Position numbers and translations under genes: made by a program. A model generated the notes under the pieces. The model was not told where the DNA came from, ran no database searches, and was given only the letters and a program-made list of their open reading frames with translations. A DNA stretch of 64,000 nucleotides. Origin: Patiria pectinifera. Taxonomy: Eukaryota > Echinodermata > Asteroidea > Valvatida > Asterinidae. Below are positions 13,401 through 24,645 of this stretch, piece after piece (position 1 is the first letter of the stretch; each line of letters opens with the position of its first letter). Location: positions 3,224,001 through 3,288,000 of the forward strand of contig CM057141.1 in assembly GCA_029964075.1 (NCBI GenBank), read 5' to 3'.

Positions 13401-16400
13401 CGTGAAATTGGCTGCTGTTTTTGCATTGCAAATATTTTGCACATTCGTAGCAATTTGTAATGGTTAGCAGTTCCATCAAGTTGACCCTGGCATCACAATA
13501 AAAGAGTTTGCATCTTGAAATCACGTAGGTCAATTCAAAGCTCATCCGAGGCTTTTGTGAGCAGATTTTCCATTCAGGCTTTGTGCACGGCGACCCCCAC
13601 CCAGGCAACGGTACGTTAATAGTGGTAGTACAGTGGAACGTCGCTATAATGAACAGCGCGGGATCCACAGAAATCGTTCGTAATAGTGATCGTTCGGTAT
13701 AGCAATTTTAAGCTGCCGGTGCTCCGGTACTCATTTTTCAACTAATAGCGCCCTTCAGAACTTCACCCTACAGGCCCGGGTACTTCTAGTTACTGAAAGA
13801 TGACTTTGAACACGTGTTGACTATTGAACAATGCAATTACACAGATTGTGAGCTTACTACCGGTATCTACAGCAATGGGTGGCTTTCCCCTTCTATTTCT
13901 TGGGGAAATAATAACCACTTTTCGCTCTTCTGTTGACATTTTCCAACAGCAATATTCGGCACATTTTGTACACAAAAATCAAGAGCCAAGGACGATGTTC
14001 GGTATAGCCGAATGTTCAGTATAGCGGTGTTCGGTATAGCGACATTCCACTGTAACGAATGAAGACACACAGTGTGCAAAACAGCAGAAGGATTTTATTT
14101 TGGGGGTGTTTTGTTTAACTTACCCCTTGAGTTCCTGTACTGCCCCAAACAGCATTGCACGTTAATCCCTGTATTGCCCAAAACCACCCCTACACTATGG
14201 TTTTTACCAGACTTTAACCATTTTTAATACTGTAGCAGGTTTTACAGTACATTTTGTTTTTCTAGAAATATGATCCTGCAATGATGCAGCTTTGTTGGCA
14301 TGCATGGTACCACCTTTTGATTCGTTAAAGTTTACCATGTTAACTTGCATGAGCACTTCCATTGTAATCATTTTGCGCATGGCATATTTTGCTCATTTAT
14401 ATTTCACCCAAATGACCACCAAATATGCCAGTATTTTAACTGCCGTGTTCTCTGATCTGTAAATATTAATTGAAAAGCATCAGTTGGTTTGAAATAAAAT
14501 GTCATGTTTCATTTTATTTTCATGTTTATCTAGACAACACAACATTGATTGTTTATTAAAGATGTATGCCCCATGCTCTTAAAAGAATTCTCCCAACTAA
14601 TTTTCAAATTGTTTGTTTTGTTTTATCATAAAAAATGTCCTTTTTCCCCCCGAATTTGGGCATCTGAAACCCTAAGAAAAAAGGCATTTTTTTAGACACG
14701 AACAAACCCACCTTGCGAGAGCTGAATTATTATCCCGCCGCAAGTAATTCAAATTTCGTGAAGGATTTTTTTCGTTTGATGTTTCATTCAAAAGTTAATA
14801 ACTTTTATATTACTGGGAAAAAAGCAGTTCAAGAAAACCCCCAATTTGGGGGTACAAATTCGAAATAGCAGAAGGAATTCATCTTCAATGAAAAAATGAA
14901 TAACAAGGAAAACGGATTAGATAATTTATACTAATTTCATGTAAACCTAAATATATTTTTGGTTTTGGAAAGGCAAATTTATGTATTATTTTTGCACTAA
15001 GCAGACTGGTGTCATTCTGAACATCTGGAAAGTGGATCTTTCAAACATCAAACTTTTAATTTGCTGTATTCATATCTTTGGGAAAATTTCATTTGTCACG
15101 ACTCTGGAACACTAGTCTGAAAATGGTTGTCAATAATTTTTTTGAGTGAATAAAGAAAAACGACAAGAGCGGCAACGACATTCAGTAAGAACAATTTGTG
15201 CATTAGTCTCGCTATACACAATAATTTATTCTTTTTGATGAGATATTTTGCCCACATCTCCCCCTTCATCAGTTTTTGTTCAGAGAGGTGCCGATGGTAA
15301 AGCCAAGCTAGTTTTCCTGGACCATGGTCTCTACCAGACGCTAGAGGACAGGTATAAACAGCCAGGCTATCAATAAACCAGTGTTGTAGTTGAGTCCTCA
15401 GCAGTCCATACAAGTCCTCACAAGTCCCAACAAGTCCTCAAAATATCCCACATGTCCCCACAAGCAGCCACATGTCCCCTCACCCCCCTTCACAAGCCCA
15501 CACAAGCCCCACCATGAGTCCTGAGAAGTCCCCACAGATCCTGAAAATACCTCGCGTCCCCACAAGCCGCCACATGTCCCCGCAAGCCCTTACAAGTCCT
15601 CTTAAATTCTCAGAATACCCCACAAGTCCCAACAAGCAGCCACAAGCCCCCACACGTCCTCACAAGGCCACACAAGCCCCCTTCCACCCCATCAAGTCCC
15701 CACAAGTCCTCAAAAGTGCCCACAAGGCCACACACAAGCTCCGCCCCCACCCCATCAAGTCCCCACAAGTCCTCAAAAGGTTCCCACAAGTCCCAACAAT
15801 AATAATAATAATAACGGAGTCTTATATAGCGCACGTATCTACCAACAATTAGGTACTCAAGGCGCTGGAAATTATGTCAATTATTAAAGAAAGGTAAATA
15901 AAGTTCATGAGAAATATGAGACCCATTGTGTAGCACCTTTTAGTATACAAGGTGCTGCAGCCACTGCCAGAAACACCGGGGCAAACCCCTTTTCTTAGCG
16001 ATAAGTGTTACTGGGTTCTATAACGTGCATTACACAACACACGGGACCTACGGCTTTACGTCCCATCCGAAGGACGAAGCAATAATGGTAAAGTGCCTTG
16101 CTCAAGAGCACAAGCGCCATGTTCCCATGGTCAGGATTCGAACCCATTGGCCACGGCACACGAGTCGAACATCGTAACCATTGGACCACAGCACCCCATC
16201 AACAAGTACCCACACGTCTTCACAAGAACCCACAAGTCTTAACAAGTCCACCCAAGTTTATCACAAGTCCCATCAAGTCTTCACTAGTCCACACAATCCT
16301 CACAAGGCATTCTTTTGTTGACAGCATGAAGATTCTTTTGCTGGGAATTCTTTTGTTGTTCATCTACTAAATGGACTTGAGATTTTCTTGTGACCGGACA

Positions 16401-19400
16401 TCCGATGGACTCGATCACAACACTACAGTAAACGTGTTGCTGTTGGAGACTACTTAAAATTTGCACAACGAAATTTCAGCTGAGCGTTCATAAAAATTTA
16501 CACGAGGAAGTATATTCAGGGATGTGAAATCTCAGCTTTGAAAGCTGATTTAAGCTTTTTTTGTTTCGGATTTCAGCTTTATTCCCTCACTTGCTGTGTA
16601 CAAAAGTATAGAAGATTTCCAAAGTTCAGCTTTTTTTCACACCCTTTTCAGCTGTTTTCAGCTATTTTGATCAGTGGTCACTCACACCCCTGTTTATTAA
16701 AATGCATGGAGTCCGTTATATGAAGTTCACAGTAATTCACAGATCGAGTGTGTCATCCAAAGTGCTAAATCAATCACTCTTCTAAAGAAAGATCTTAATT
16801 TTTAAACACTGGCCATTTTTTTTTTTTCGTAAACAGTCATAGAGTGGCATTGTGTGAGTTTTGGAGATGCTTGATTGGCCAGGATGAGCACGGAATGGCA
16901 GTCAGTGCTGCTAAACTGGGAGTTCAAGGTAGGGTATAATGTTATGTCTCTAGTAAAATGATGCCGTAACCAATGCCTTGACACAAGGAGATAAAAACAC
17001 ATACTTGCTCCGTAGTTGTGGGTACTACTCACAAGTGGGGACAGCAGAAAGTTGGGTGACAGCTCGCCCATGAATTCTCACATAATGGTTTTTACATGCA
17101 AGCAGATAAAAACGGACCAGTTCATTAAAGGGACACTAGGTCCTGGAATTTCCCAATTGGGCTACCAAACGTGCTTTGAACGAGATGATGCTAATCGGAA
17201 ATAACATTTAAAAGTAGGATACAAACATCCACACAACTATCCATTCAAAACTGGGCGTTTTTGTGTTATGCCTGTATTATGCGTGCAAGAACGAATTGCG
17301 GGGTAAACAATTCAAAACATAAAATTTTCGGGGATTTCAGGACCTAGTGCCCCTTTAAGCCCACTCACCGTGGGTATAAACAGCACATGCTCCTCTTCAG
17401 TGCCAACGCTGCATGTGTCAAGTGTCACGTCTCTAGCACGTGTCACATGCCTCAGATTCAATTCAAACACTCACACGCTGTACAATTGCAATCACACACC
17501 TCGTGCTGAGTTGTTTTACTAAAATAAAGTTCGGGGGTCGTTTTCGTGTTTGGGTTAAACATGTTGGTGACTTCCGTTCTGCGCAAACATCATAGAGCGC
17601 TGCGAAGCGTGGTACTGTGTGAATGACAGTGGCGGTTCAATTAAATATTTTTCTGGTCATGCCGATCGCAAAAACAACCCCCAATGCCACCTATCAAAAG
17701 AGACACCCTTGTCCCCAGGGCCAGCCTAGGTGCAGAGTCCCCCCCCCCCAGATGTGGAGCTGGTGACAGTGCAGCCAACACCCAACTGAAAAATTACTTT
17801 AGGCTGGACCCTTTCAATAAATTCCAACTTTTTCTCCTCTGACAGATATCAAAACCTTTGCCGAGATAATGACGCAGCGGCCATACAAGCTGAGCTCCAG
17901 GCTGACTGAGCAAGAATACATGGCCAGCCAGGACTTTGATCAAATCATGACAGTGCTGAGACAAATGCCTCACTCACTGCTCCTTGTTATCAGGTGAGGC
18001 TGGCAGAAAACTTGGGCCACTGACGGTGCTGTTCTTGATCTCGAATTCCGCTTGTCCGTTCTTGTTTGTAAAGTCATTGCATTCAGAAGTGCATTAGCGG
18101 ATCTAGGGGGGGGATGGATTGGGGGTGCAACACCCCTCCCCCTTCCCCCCTCCCCCCACGTTTAGCCGCTGAACAATCTTTTACTAGTTTGATTGGGCCA
18201 AACATTTTATAAAGTGAGTGCTTAAATTTCTAAATTCATTCTCAAAATGTCTTAGAAAGCAGAAGAAAGCATCCTAGAGCTCAAAAGTTTTTGGGGGGCA
18301 TGCCCCCACACACCCCCACCTTGATATCGAACCCCCTTTATTTCGAAGAAAAAAACAACACATTTTCTGAAAGTTATCCGCCCCTGAATTGTATATCTTA
18401 TTTGCATAATTATGCTGTCAACATGTTCCCACCAAGACTCCAAGATGAAGGTCTCCCGAACTTATTTCTTCAAAGATATTTTTTTCATGAATAATGTTTT
18501 TTTTGCCGTTTTGGCCTGCTTGTTTTGAAATAAATTTTATGTGATGTCTTTCTACTGGCACATTGTTATAAAACTGGAAACCTTGTATCACAGTGGCGCG
18601 CCATGCACAAGTGTTTTGGAAAAACATCTTTTTTCTTGCCAAAAGGTATTTATTTATTTTTTCCGTCATGATCTGCAGGAACTTAAACACCGTCCGCGCA
18701 ATAAACGTAGAGCTGGGAATGTCTGTGGATAGATACACAGTGATGGCCAGATGGTAAGTCCGACGGCCAGTGGTGTTTGTGATCATGGGCCGGCGTGTCT
18801 GTCGCCGTCCACCGTGTCTGTCGCCCTGTAGACCATGGTCCACAGAGTCTGTCGCCCTCGCTTGACCATGGTCCATGGTGTTTGTCGCCCTCGCTTGACC
18901 ATGGTCCATGGTGTTTGTCGCTCTCTGTGGAAACTTTCATATGAACTAGGTGGGCCCACAGTAGATTACCCTATGTGACCCATATGCACTCATGAAACCG
19001 CAAGTGTGCTGACACCAACTCAGGGTCACATTAATTCAAAACAATTTCAAAAAAAGATCGACATTTTATAACATTGACTATTCTGAATATATCGGCGCAA
19101 TGGCAACCGAGTTCAAGTGTCTGTAACATGTCTTTTTCATTTTTGAGGGGCTAGCTGTTTTACTTGCATGAAGTTATCCAGTTAGAATAGCATAAAAAAG
19201 TGAACAAATGCTGTCGTCAGTTTCAACCAGGTTGTACAGGGTGAGTCATAAAACACGAAATCCGAATGTCGGGACTATTGTTTTAGTGAATTCCTGCATG
19301 TAGCACTTTTATAAGCTTTCTTTTAGTACAAGAATCATTTAAATCACTCAAGTACTTTTCAAGTTATGGAATTTTAAACACAACCACCGTTTTAAAGTTC

Positions 19401-20169
19401 TGTCCACGGATCACACAAAAGGTGTGCGTTCTTTCAGCAAAATGCTGAAAGAACACTTACCGTTTTGTGATCCGTGGACAGAACTTTAAAACGGTGGTTG
19501 TGTTTAAAAGTCCGTAACTTGAAAAGTACATGAGTGATTTGAATGATTCTTGTACTAAAAGAAAGCTTATGAATTGAGCTTTCATATCATAGATTTTGAA
19601 CGAGCTACATTTAGAACTTCACTACAACAATGGTTCGGACATTTGGGTTTCGTTTTTTTTTTTTACTCACCCTGTACAGTAAATGTTGCCCATAGAAGTA
19701 AAAGAGTCGGTGAATTATGTCACTTATATTGTCAAACCCCATTGATGTGTATCGTGAATTGTGTTTGGCTCATACTCTTCTTGTAGTGCTGCTGCACAGA
19801 CATCGCTGAGCCTATTGCAACAGCGGAGCATTGTGGGAAAGGTCAAAGGTTACTATCACCGGGGTATGTTGGAACTGAGACTTTGGTAAGTGAACAAAAC
19901 TGAGATATTCATCAGATGGGATTATTTTTTTGGGGGGGGGGGGAGGGTGATGTAACAAAACTGAGATAATTGGATACAAAATATATTTAATTGGCTTTTG
20001 ACTAGGCCCCCCAAAACCTTCAAGTCTTATTTCGATTATCTTTAATTCTTTGTACAGCGGGACATACATCAGCAACTTGGTGACCATTTACATCTCACAC
20101 ATCCTCCGCCTCCTGGGCTGGATGTCCAAGGAGGCTGAAGAGCAGTTGACCATCGCCCTTCGGTCTTGA
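7426..20169 (+). CDS. ADCK5: ADCK5, mitochondrial UbiB-family (aarF domain) kinase-like protein, 13 exons
   Basis: Exons: 7426-7772, 8272-8536, 9471-9611, 10754-10867, 11494-11625, 11963-12046, 13529-13610, 15273-15351, 16837-16928, 17846-17993, 18679-18753, 19787-19885 and 20058-20169. All have GT-AG borders and compatible phases, giving 589 aa. The start ATG is in a good context (GGCCATGG). The N-terminus is Arg/His rich like a mitochondrial presequence, followed by one membrane segment ([18 protein letters not shown]). UbiB hallmarks come in order: SLDYWW, the KxGQ motif (YVKLGQG), the Ala-rich loop ([12 protein letters not shown]), the lysine of [22 protein letters not shown] and DHG in place of DFG (FLDHGLYQ). 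The ELDF spacing, [14 protein letters not shown]-like and [11 protein letters not shown] blocks match ADCK5 rather than ADCK1/2 or COQ8, from memory. The family is tied to mitochondrial inner-membrane lipid/quinone biology; ADCK5's own substrate is unknown. The gene appears intact despite several repeats in its introns. Confidence 0.93.
8672..9058. repeat. Dispersed repeat E, copy 1 (GGAGGATTTTGCAGG motif)
   Basis: It lies in ADCK5 intron 2. It contains several spaced copies of GGAGGATTTTGCAGGATTGAGG around a unique middle (GTTGTTTATGCTCAGCC and onward). A second copy with the same middle lies at 61205-61530, so this is a mobile or duplicated unit and not just a local minisatellite. No terminal repeats were defined. 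Confidence 0.7.
9060..9335. repeat. Degenerate minisatellite, unit about 22-25 bp (AATTGGATCCAACTCGACTCC)
   Basis: About ten imperfect units built on TTGGATCCAA with an A/C-rich partner run through ADCK5 intron 2, directly after dispersed repeat E and ending about 130 bp before exon 3. The units vary in length and sequence, so the array is old. Confidence 0.7.
10203..10226. repeat. Perfect 24-nt palindrome
   Basis: AATGATGGTC-GACT-GACCATCATT in ADCK5 intron 3: a 10-bp stem around a self-complementary-like centre. It may be a small hairpin relic of a MITE; nothing ties it to splicing. Confidence 0.45.
11142..11362. repeat. MITE-like inverted repeat in ADCK5 intron 4
   Basis: CACTTGCATTTGTTTATGGTGTA on the left is mirrored by TACACCATAAACAAACGTGCTTG on the right, about 160 bp apart. 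It is a probable palindromic non-autonomous transposon; the superfamily is unclear. Confidence 0.5.
12889..13414. mobile_element. MITE in ADCK5 intron 6, TIR CAGCTGATTTCACGAAAC
   Basis: The left end CAGCTGATTTCACGAAAC and the right end GTTTCGTGAAATTGGCTG form an imperfect terminal inverted repeat 526 bp apart. Internal copies of CAATTTCACGAAA (12977) and GTTTCGTGAAATC (13333), and repeated TTGCGCAA-type words, suggest a layered palindromic structure. The right end is only 115 bp before exon 7. No target duplication was assigned. Confidence 0.6.
13631..14052. mobile_element. Tigger/pogo-like MITE, TA target site
   Basis: The ends CAGTGGAACGTCGCTATAAT and, inverted, CAGTGGAATGTCGCTATACC are flanked by TA on both sides (13629-13630, 14053-14054). 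CAGTGGAAC-CTCGCTATAACG-type ends are characteristic of pogo/Tigger elements of the Tc1-mariner group. It lies in ADCK5 intron 7, starting only 20 bp after the exon 7 donor. Several GTTCGGTATAGC words repeat near the right end. It is non-autonomous. Confidence 0.7.
15405..15796. repeat. Degenerate minisatellite CACAAGTCCC, left block
   Basis: About 35-40 imperfect units of a roughly 10-bp sequence (CACAAGTCCC/CAACAAGTCCT) in ADCK5 intron 8, starting about 55 bp after the exon 8 donor. The array is interrupted by a SINE and resumes at 16196. Confidence 0.85.
15797..16195 (-). mobile_element. tRNA-derived SINE, copy 1
   Basis: Read on the minus strand, it begins with a Pol III promoter: an A box like TGGTCCAATGG and a B box GGTTCGAATCC. 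A conserved body follows (complement of ACGTCCCATCCGAAGGACG and AAGTGCCTTGCTCAAGAGCAC), and it ends in an (ATT)n tail, seen on the plus strand as AATAATAATAATAATAA at 15797. The element splits the CACAAGTCCC minisatellite. The body resembles the widely shared central domains of metazoan SINEs (Nin-DC type is my guess). Confidence 0.8.
16196..16312. repeat. Minisatellite CACAAGTCCC, right block
   Basis: The same degenerate 10-bp unit as 15405-15796 continues here, displaced by the inserted SINE. Confidence 0.75.
17125..17358. mobile_element. MITE with TTAA ends, GGGACACTAGGTCCTGGAA type, copy 1
   Basis: The inverted ends read AAAGGGACACTAGGTCCTGG and, complemented, AAAGGGGCACTAGGTCCTGA, bounded by TTAA on each side (17125-17128, 17355-17358). 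A TTAA target fits the piggyBac group. It lies in ADCK5 intron 9. The inner sequence (ATTGGGCTACCAAACGTGCTTTGAACGA-like) recurs in a longer relative at 58990-59462. Confidence 0.7.
18775..18928. repeat. Tandem repeat, about 37-bp unit (GACCATGGTCCATGGTGTTTGTCGC)
   Basis: Three to four units containing the palindromic word GACCATGGTC followed by TGTTTGTCGCCCTCGCTT in ADCK5 intron 11, starting about 20 bp after the exon 11 donor. The last two units are nearly identical. Confidence 0.75.
19237..19674. mobile_element. Tc1-mariner-like palindromic MITE, TA target site
   Basis: The ends CAGGGTGAGT and ACTCACCCTG are flanked by TA (19235-19236, 19675-19676). The inside is a long inverted repeat centred near 19440, where GTTCTTTCAGCAAAATGCTGAAAGAAC forms a tight hairpin. 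It lies in ADCK5 intron 12, ending 112 bp before exon 13. A related partial copy is at 22655-23059. Confidence 0.75.
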
Positions 20170-21091
20170 AGACAAGACACTGCAGCTGGGTGTATTGGGT
20201 GCGCAAAGGAACAGTTGTTGGGCGGTGTAGACCACACTGTACACCCGTTTTCGATTGGCGTACCAGAGAACTAAATCCGTGTAGAGTTTGGAACATCCGA
20301 GGGTGATCCAACATTTTCGGCAATGTGTTCAAATGTCCCTTCCAGTGGTCTCCCCCAACTCTCCTTTTGTAACCGTTGAGGGGGTACTTGTGTGTACATA
20401 GATCATACCAGCAGAACATTAGCATTGCCTCTAAGATGGCCGCTTTGCACAAGGTCAATAAGGGTTAGTCTACAACAGAAAATGGTGCTGCAGAGGTCTA
20501 CCAATTACTTGTGTTTATATTTTCATTCATAACATACAACCACAGACATCCTTCAAATAAGAACAATAATGCTAACGAACAAACTTGCATGTGCCAAATC
20601 AAATTGTACCTTTCAATTTTTGAAGTACTTTCAAAATGCTGCATTTTGCATACTTGGTATGGAGGATAGTTTAGTATGTACTTAACAATTGAAGACATAG
20701 CAGCTGACGGTGGCCCATTGTCAGAAATATCCGAGTACTCATCTGTAATCTCAGTACCTAAACTTTTATTTCCATGCAGATTTTGTTCAAGGCTTGCAAC
20801 CTTTCTTTACATCAGCTGATTTCCTTGCTCTATTTTTTATGTTTTGTCAACTTGATAATCAAGTCAAAAATTCAGACAAAACCACTTTAGAATTTGTTTA
20901 CAACTGGGTTGACCTCTATTTCTACTGTTTTGGTTGATGTGATATTGTTGTCCTGTTTGCCTGAGGAATTGGGACAATAGTAGGTTTTCTGTGGCAACAA
21001 TAACCCCGATGACCTTAGCCAAGTTAAGATAAAGTAAAAAAAAAAAAAAACAGGAACAAAACAAAGGCAAGTCACAAAAAAAGGCAAAAAA

Positions 21092-21174
21092 AGGTACGTG
21101 TTCTTTCAGCAAAACGAAAACACTTCGCATGCATCCCTATGAGAATCGTTTTCGTTTGCTGAAAGAACACTTAC
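21092..21174. repeat. Hairpin sharing its stem with the Tc1-like MITE centre
   Basis: GTGTTCTTTCAGCAAAACGA is inverted as TCGTTTGCTGAAAGAACAC. The same GTTCTTTCAGCA word forms the centre of the MITE at 19237-19674, so this looks like an excised or independently moving core. Confidence 0.55.
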
Positions 21175-22654
21175 CTAATGATGCAAATTTTCTTATATTT
21201 TTTAATCTAAATGTAGATTTAAGTCAAGGAAAGTTGTCTTCATCAGTCATGGGTCAGGTTTGTTTTCCGCCAAAGTTTACTCATTTTACTTAACTTATTT
21301 TTGCAGGTGTGGGTATGTATAAACTTGTAATTTTGATCGTAATTTTTGTAAACCGAATTATTTAAGTATTTGACTTTATATTTGGTGATTATTTTTGGTA
21401 ATCAAATGAGATTGAATTGAATTGGGATATCGGTTTTATAGTTTTTAAATGAAAGTATTGCAAATAATTATTGTGTGGCTGCCTTCCAATATTTATTGTA
21501 TTATTCATGCAACTGGTTGCTCTTTTAAAACCAACAACGATTATTGCTTGTATAATAATGCTGCAACATTTTTACAATGAATATTCAAGTACTAAATGCT
21601 AAATGCTTTTCTTGTTATTCAAAGCGTCTGTTATGCCTGCCTGGGCACGAAAATCATTGTACTGTTTTAAGAAACAAGGTAATTTGTTATTGATTTGAAA
21701 ACAAATCAGAGTAAAGGGGATGACAAAGAAAATGGTGGACTTCTTATTATTTGATTCTTTTTCAGGATCTACATGTTACCCCATACAAATGCAATGTATT
21801 GTTGATTTCGCCTCTAGCGCCCTGCTAGAACAAAAGTTTTACCTGAAATTTCACAGTGAAATTTCATATGAGGCGGCTCTGAACATCGTCGTTTATAATC
21901 GTGAATTTATCTACCCGTTACAAAAAGTTGACAGAAATTTTTTTTTTGTTTTGATTTTCAGTTATCATTTCGAAGTGCAGAAAAAAATGCAAAAAAAAAA
22001 AAATAATTTTTCTTTCTCCCCTCTAGTTGGGTACGTAAGTAGAGGTAACAATGGTTTGTCAGATTTTTTTCAACTTCTTAAATGTTAACGCGGGATTTTT
22101 CGAGATTTATTTCAGTGCGCCAAGTTAGGGGACACTCAGCCGATTTTGTGCCCAATTACCGGATGCCACCGTTTCCGAATTTCGGACTAAATATCAAGCC
22201 ACCGAAGTAGTTCACGAAGGTTCAACAGCAAGCATTCATGTAAAACTTTAAAGTACCAGTATTTAACTGAATGAATTTGAAGTTCGTTTGTCAACAAAGA
22301 AGTTTGGCAACACTGCATGAGGAAAGTGGGGGTTGTGGAAGTGTGCCACGTTTATAGGGAACACCAATATACCCTGAAGTGCTGTGTGATAAATCAAGGG
22401 AAGAAACGGGGAATGAAAAATAAGGAAACAAAATCGACCCCCAAACTTTCTACAATTTTCAATCACACTGTCCACAACGGATCCCGTTAATATGCCCCAC
22501 TGCTACGAAATAAGTTCTTAAATTTAGCCTAAACCCCTTTTGTAATCGAACATTTATTTATGCAGGGTTAGTAAAAAAAAAAACCAGAAACCCAAATGGC
22601 AGGACAAAGTTGTGCCTGTAGGACTTTCAAAATCTAGGATTTAAAAGACTAGTC

Positions 22655-23059
22655 ATTATAAGCATTCTTTAGTACAAGAATCATTCAAATCACTCATGTA
22701 CTTTTCAAGTGCCCCTCTTGCGGACCTGTCCCAGTCGAGCATAGGGCCTAAATGTTGCCCCTCGAGATGAAAACAAAACTGGCCCTAAAATGTCAGATAA
22801 TTTTATTCAGTAACCATTTCCCAAAATGGTAAAGAGAGTTATGATTATGTTTGTGAATTGTGGACAGATCCTTAAAACGGTGGTTGTGTTTAAAATTCCG
22901 TAACTTGAAAAGTACATAAATGATTTGAATGATTCTTGTACTAAAAGAAAGCTCATGAATTGGGCTTTCATATACTAGATTTTGAAAGTGCTACATGCAG
23001 AACTTCAATAAAACTATAATCCCGACATTTGGGTTTCGTGGTTTTTTTTACTCACCCTG
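22655..23059. mobile_element. Tc1-like MITE, second copy, left end lost
   Basis: The right half (ACAACCACCGTTTTAAG complement through ACTCACCCTG, then TA) matches the copy at 19237-19674. The left part matches only over TAGTACAAGAATCATTCAAA and nearby, then an unrelated stretch of about 115 bp replaces the centre. It is a damaged or chimeric copy. Confidence 0.6.
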
Positions 23060-24181
23060 TATAATGTCTTGGGTGTACATGCTTTTGTGCTTTATCCATT
23101 GTACTTGCGATTTGCAAATGTCATGGTTGTCTAACCTTGTACGAAATGGGTTCGGCTTTATGCTTTGTTCCCCTGTACTTCTATTTTAATTATGTGCCAG
23201 GAACAGCTCACACCTCTGTTGGGCTGTGGCGCACTCAACAGAAATACCATAAATTTCATTAAGTGTTACTTAATTTATTTATTAATTTTAATTGCCAAAA
23301 TTCTCGCCGATGCGTTGCCTCGCCGGCTGCCGAGTAAACAGACTTATGATGGCAAACATTGCATCATCTTCACCACGCATTTCGTTCATGGAATGTTTTT
23401 ATTGCTACCCTTTCTTGGAATCGATTTGCCCGTTCAATTACGGCCAGTCAACCGGAAGGCAAGACATTTCTTGATTCAAGCCGTTCTCCCCGTGCTCTTG
23501 AACAAATTTGATGTTATTTCTCTTGACGGATTTTAGATATATATTTGTTGAAACAAGAAAACTAACTTTTGTTTTATATTTTTGCCATTTTTCTTCAGCC
23601 TCTTAAACAAATGTTTCAATGTTTTCATACTTTGTTCGCCTTCATGAATGTATAAGAGATCCTCCTTAATTATTGTCGGGTCGCAAGAAAAAGAAGACAA
23701 TAAAAAAAAAATCAATACCATTGGCCATTTTTTTTGCGTGGAGTTCCGCATGCCAATATTTATACATTACATGCCGTAATGGGTTATTGACTGAATCTTG
23801 TCTTACACAAAATGGTGCGTGTGCTCTTAGTGCATGCACAGATATCTTACATCTTTCGTTTTTTTAGGCTCAATCGTTTGTAGATAGAAGGATTGCAATT
23901 TTGCAATTGAGCCGCGAAAAAAATGTATAAGAGCTTTCTGGAGGTTAAATTCCTTTTAATGCATGGACTTAAGACTTCCCTTTAGTTGTAAGCACAAAAA
24001 TCGATATCAATTAAACGTTCAACATAATTATAACGCCGTTCGCCCGAAAGGTGTTCTGCGTATTTTCCGCTGTCCATGGACTCGACTCTATCTCCGGTCT
24101 AACGTCTGATGATAATCTAAGCACGCATTATGTATGCGACCCCGCGTGCCAGCCGACCGAAGTCGACTTTACTAAATCGCG

Positions 24182-24255
24182 TGACGTCATTTCATTCCGA
24201 ATTCTGGACTAAGTTGTTGATTTGTCAATTCGTATGTACTGTTTTTTGTATAAAA
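24182..24255 (+). promoter_or_regulatory. Possible core promoter of channel A: CRE and TATA box
   Basis: TGACGTCA (24182-24189) is followed 60 bp later by TATAAAA (24249-24255), about 390 bp before the channel A start codon. The order and spacing suit a TATA-driven promoter with a CREB/ATF site. The equivalent region upstream of channel B is not similar; A/B similarity begins only near 24610. Functional use is inferred. Confidence 0.35.
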
Positions 24256-24645
24256 CGTAACAACAGCCGGATATGGAGAGCTATGAAACCTTTACACGGC
24301 ATTAACTCTAAGCTTAGCGCATTGCGTAACATATATACAGAGCGAGTGACCGAAGCCTTTGTTTGCTCTGTTGACAACGTAAAAAGCATATTAGATGTCG
24401 TGTCTAGGTTTTATTTTTAGATGTATACGACGCAAAGGAAACGGATATTTAACCGAAGATCATGCAGATATAGAAAGCGTCCGCTGAATGGTGAGAGGTC
24501 AAGACGCAGTCTTGTTTGCATAATTAATCACCGAATCTGCTCGCAAGGGTCTATTATACACACACTACCGAAAGCACTATCTGCGATGTTAGTAAGGATC
24601 ACGGTATCTTCGTTCTGAGGCTAAAGCGGCCACAAACGGACCACG

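Larger units (their letters stand above)
20170..24645. other. 3' flank of ADCK5 and intergenic DNA up to channel A
   Basis: There is no recognisable gene. The first several hundred bases must hold the ADCK5 3' UTR; no convincing polyadenylation signal was found. A block near 20340-20400 (CTCCCCCAACTCTCC, GAGGGGGTACTTGTG) recurs in diverged form near 12430, 34880 and 38970, so it belongs to another dispersed repeat. It also holds a hairpin at 21092-21174 and a Tc1-like MITE copy at 22655-23059. From 24000 on the DNA has promoter-like words. Confidence 0.55.

Noticed and set aside
13385-13460. Possible ADCK5 exon encoding [11 protein letters not shown]
   Set aside because: Resemblance to the family block is accidental. 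The sequence overlaps the MITE end, and the true block ([15 protein letters not shown]) is found in exon 7 at 13529-13610.
15284-15351. ADCK5 exon 8 starting at the nearer TTCAG acceptor
   Set aside because: The acceptor at 15271-15272 (CATCAG) restores the VFVQRG residues needed after HGDPHPGN and fits the phase; the nearer one loses them.
15405-15796. CRISPR-like array
   Set aside because: The units are degenerate decamers without spacers, in a eukaryotic intron; it is a minisatellite.
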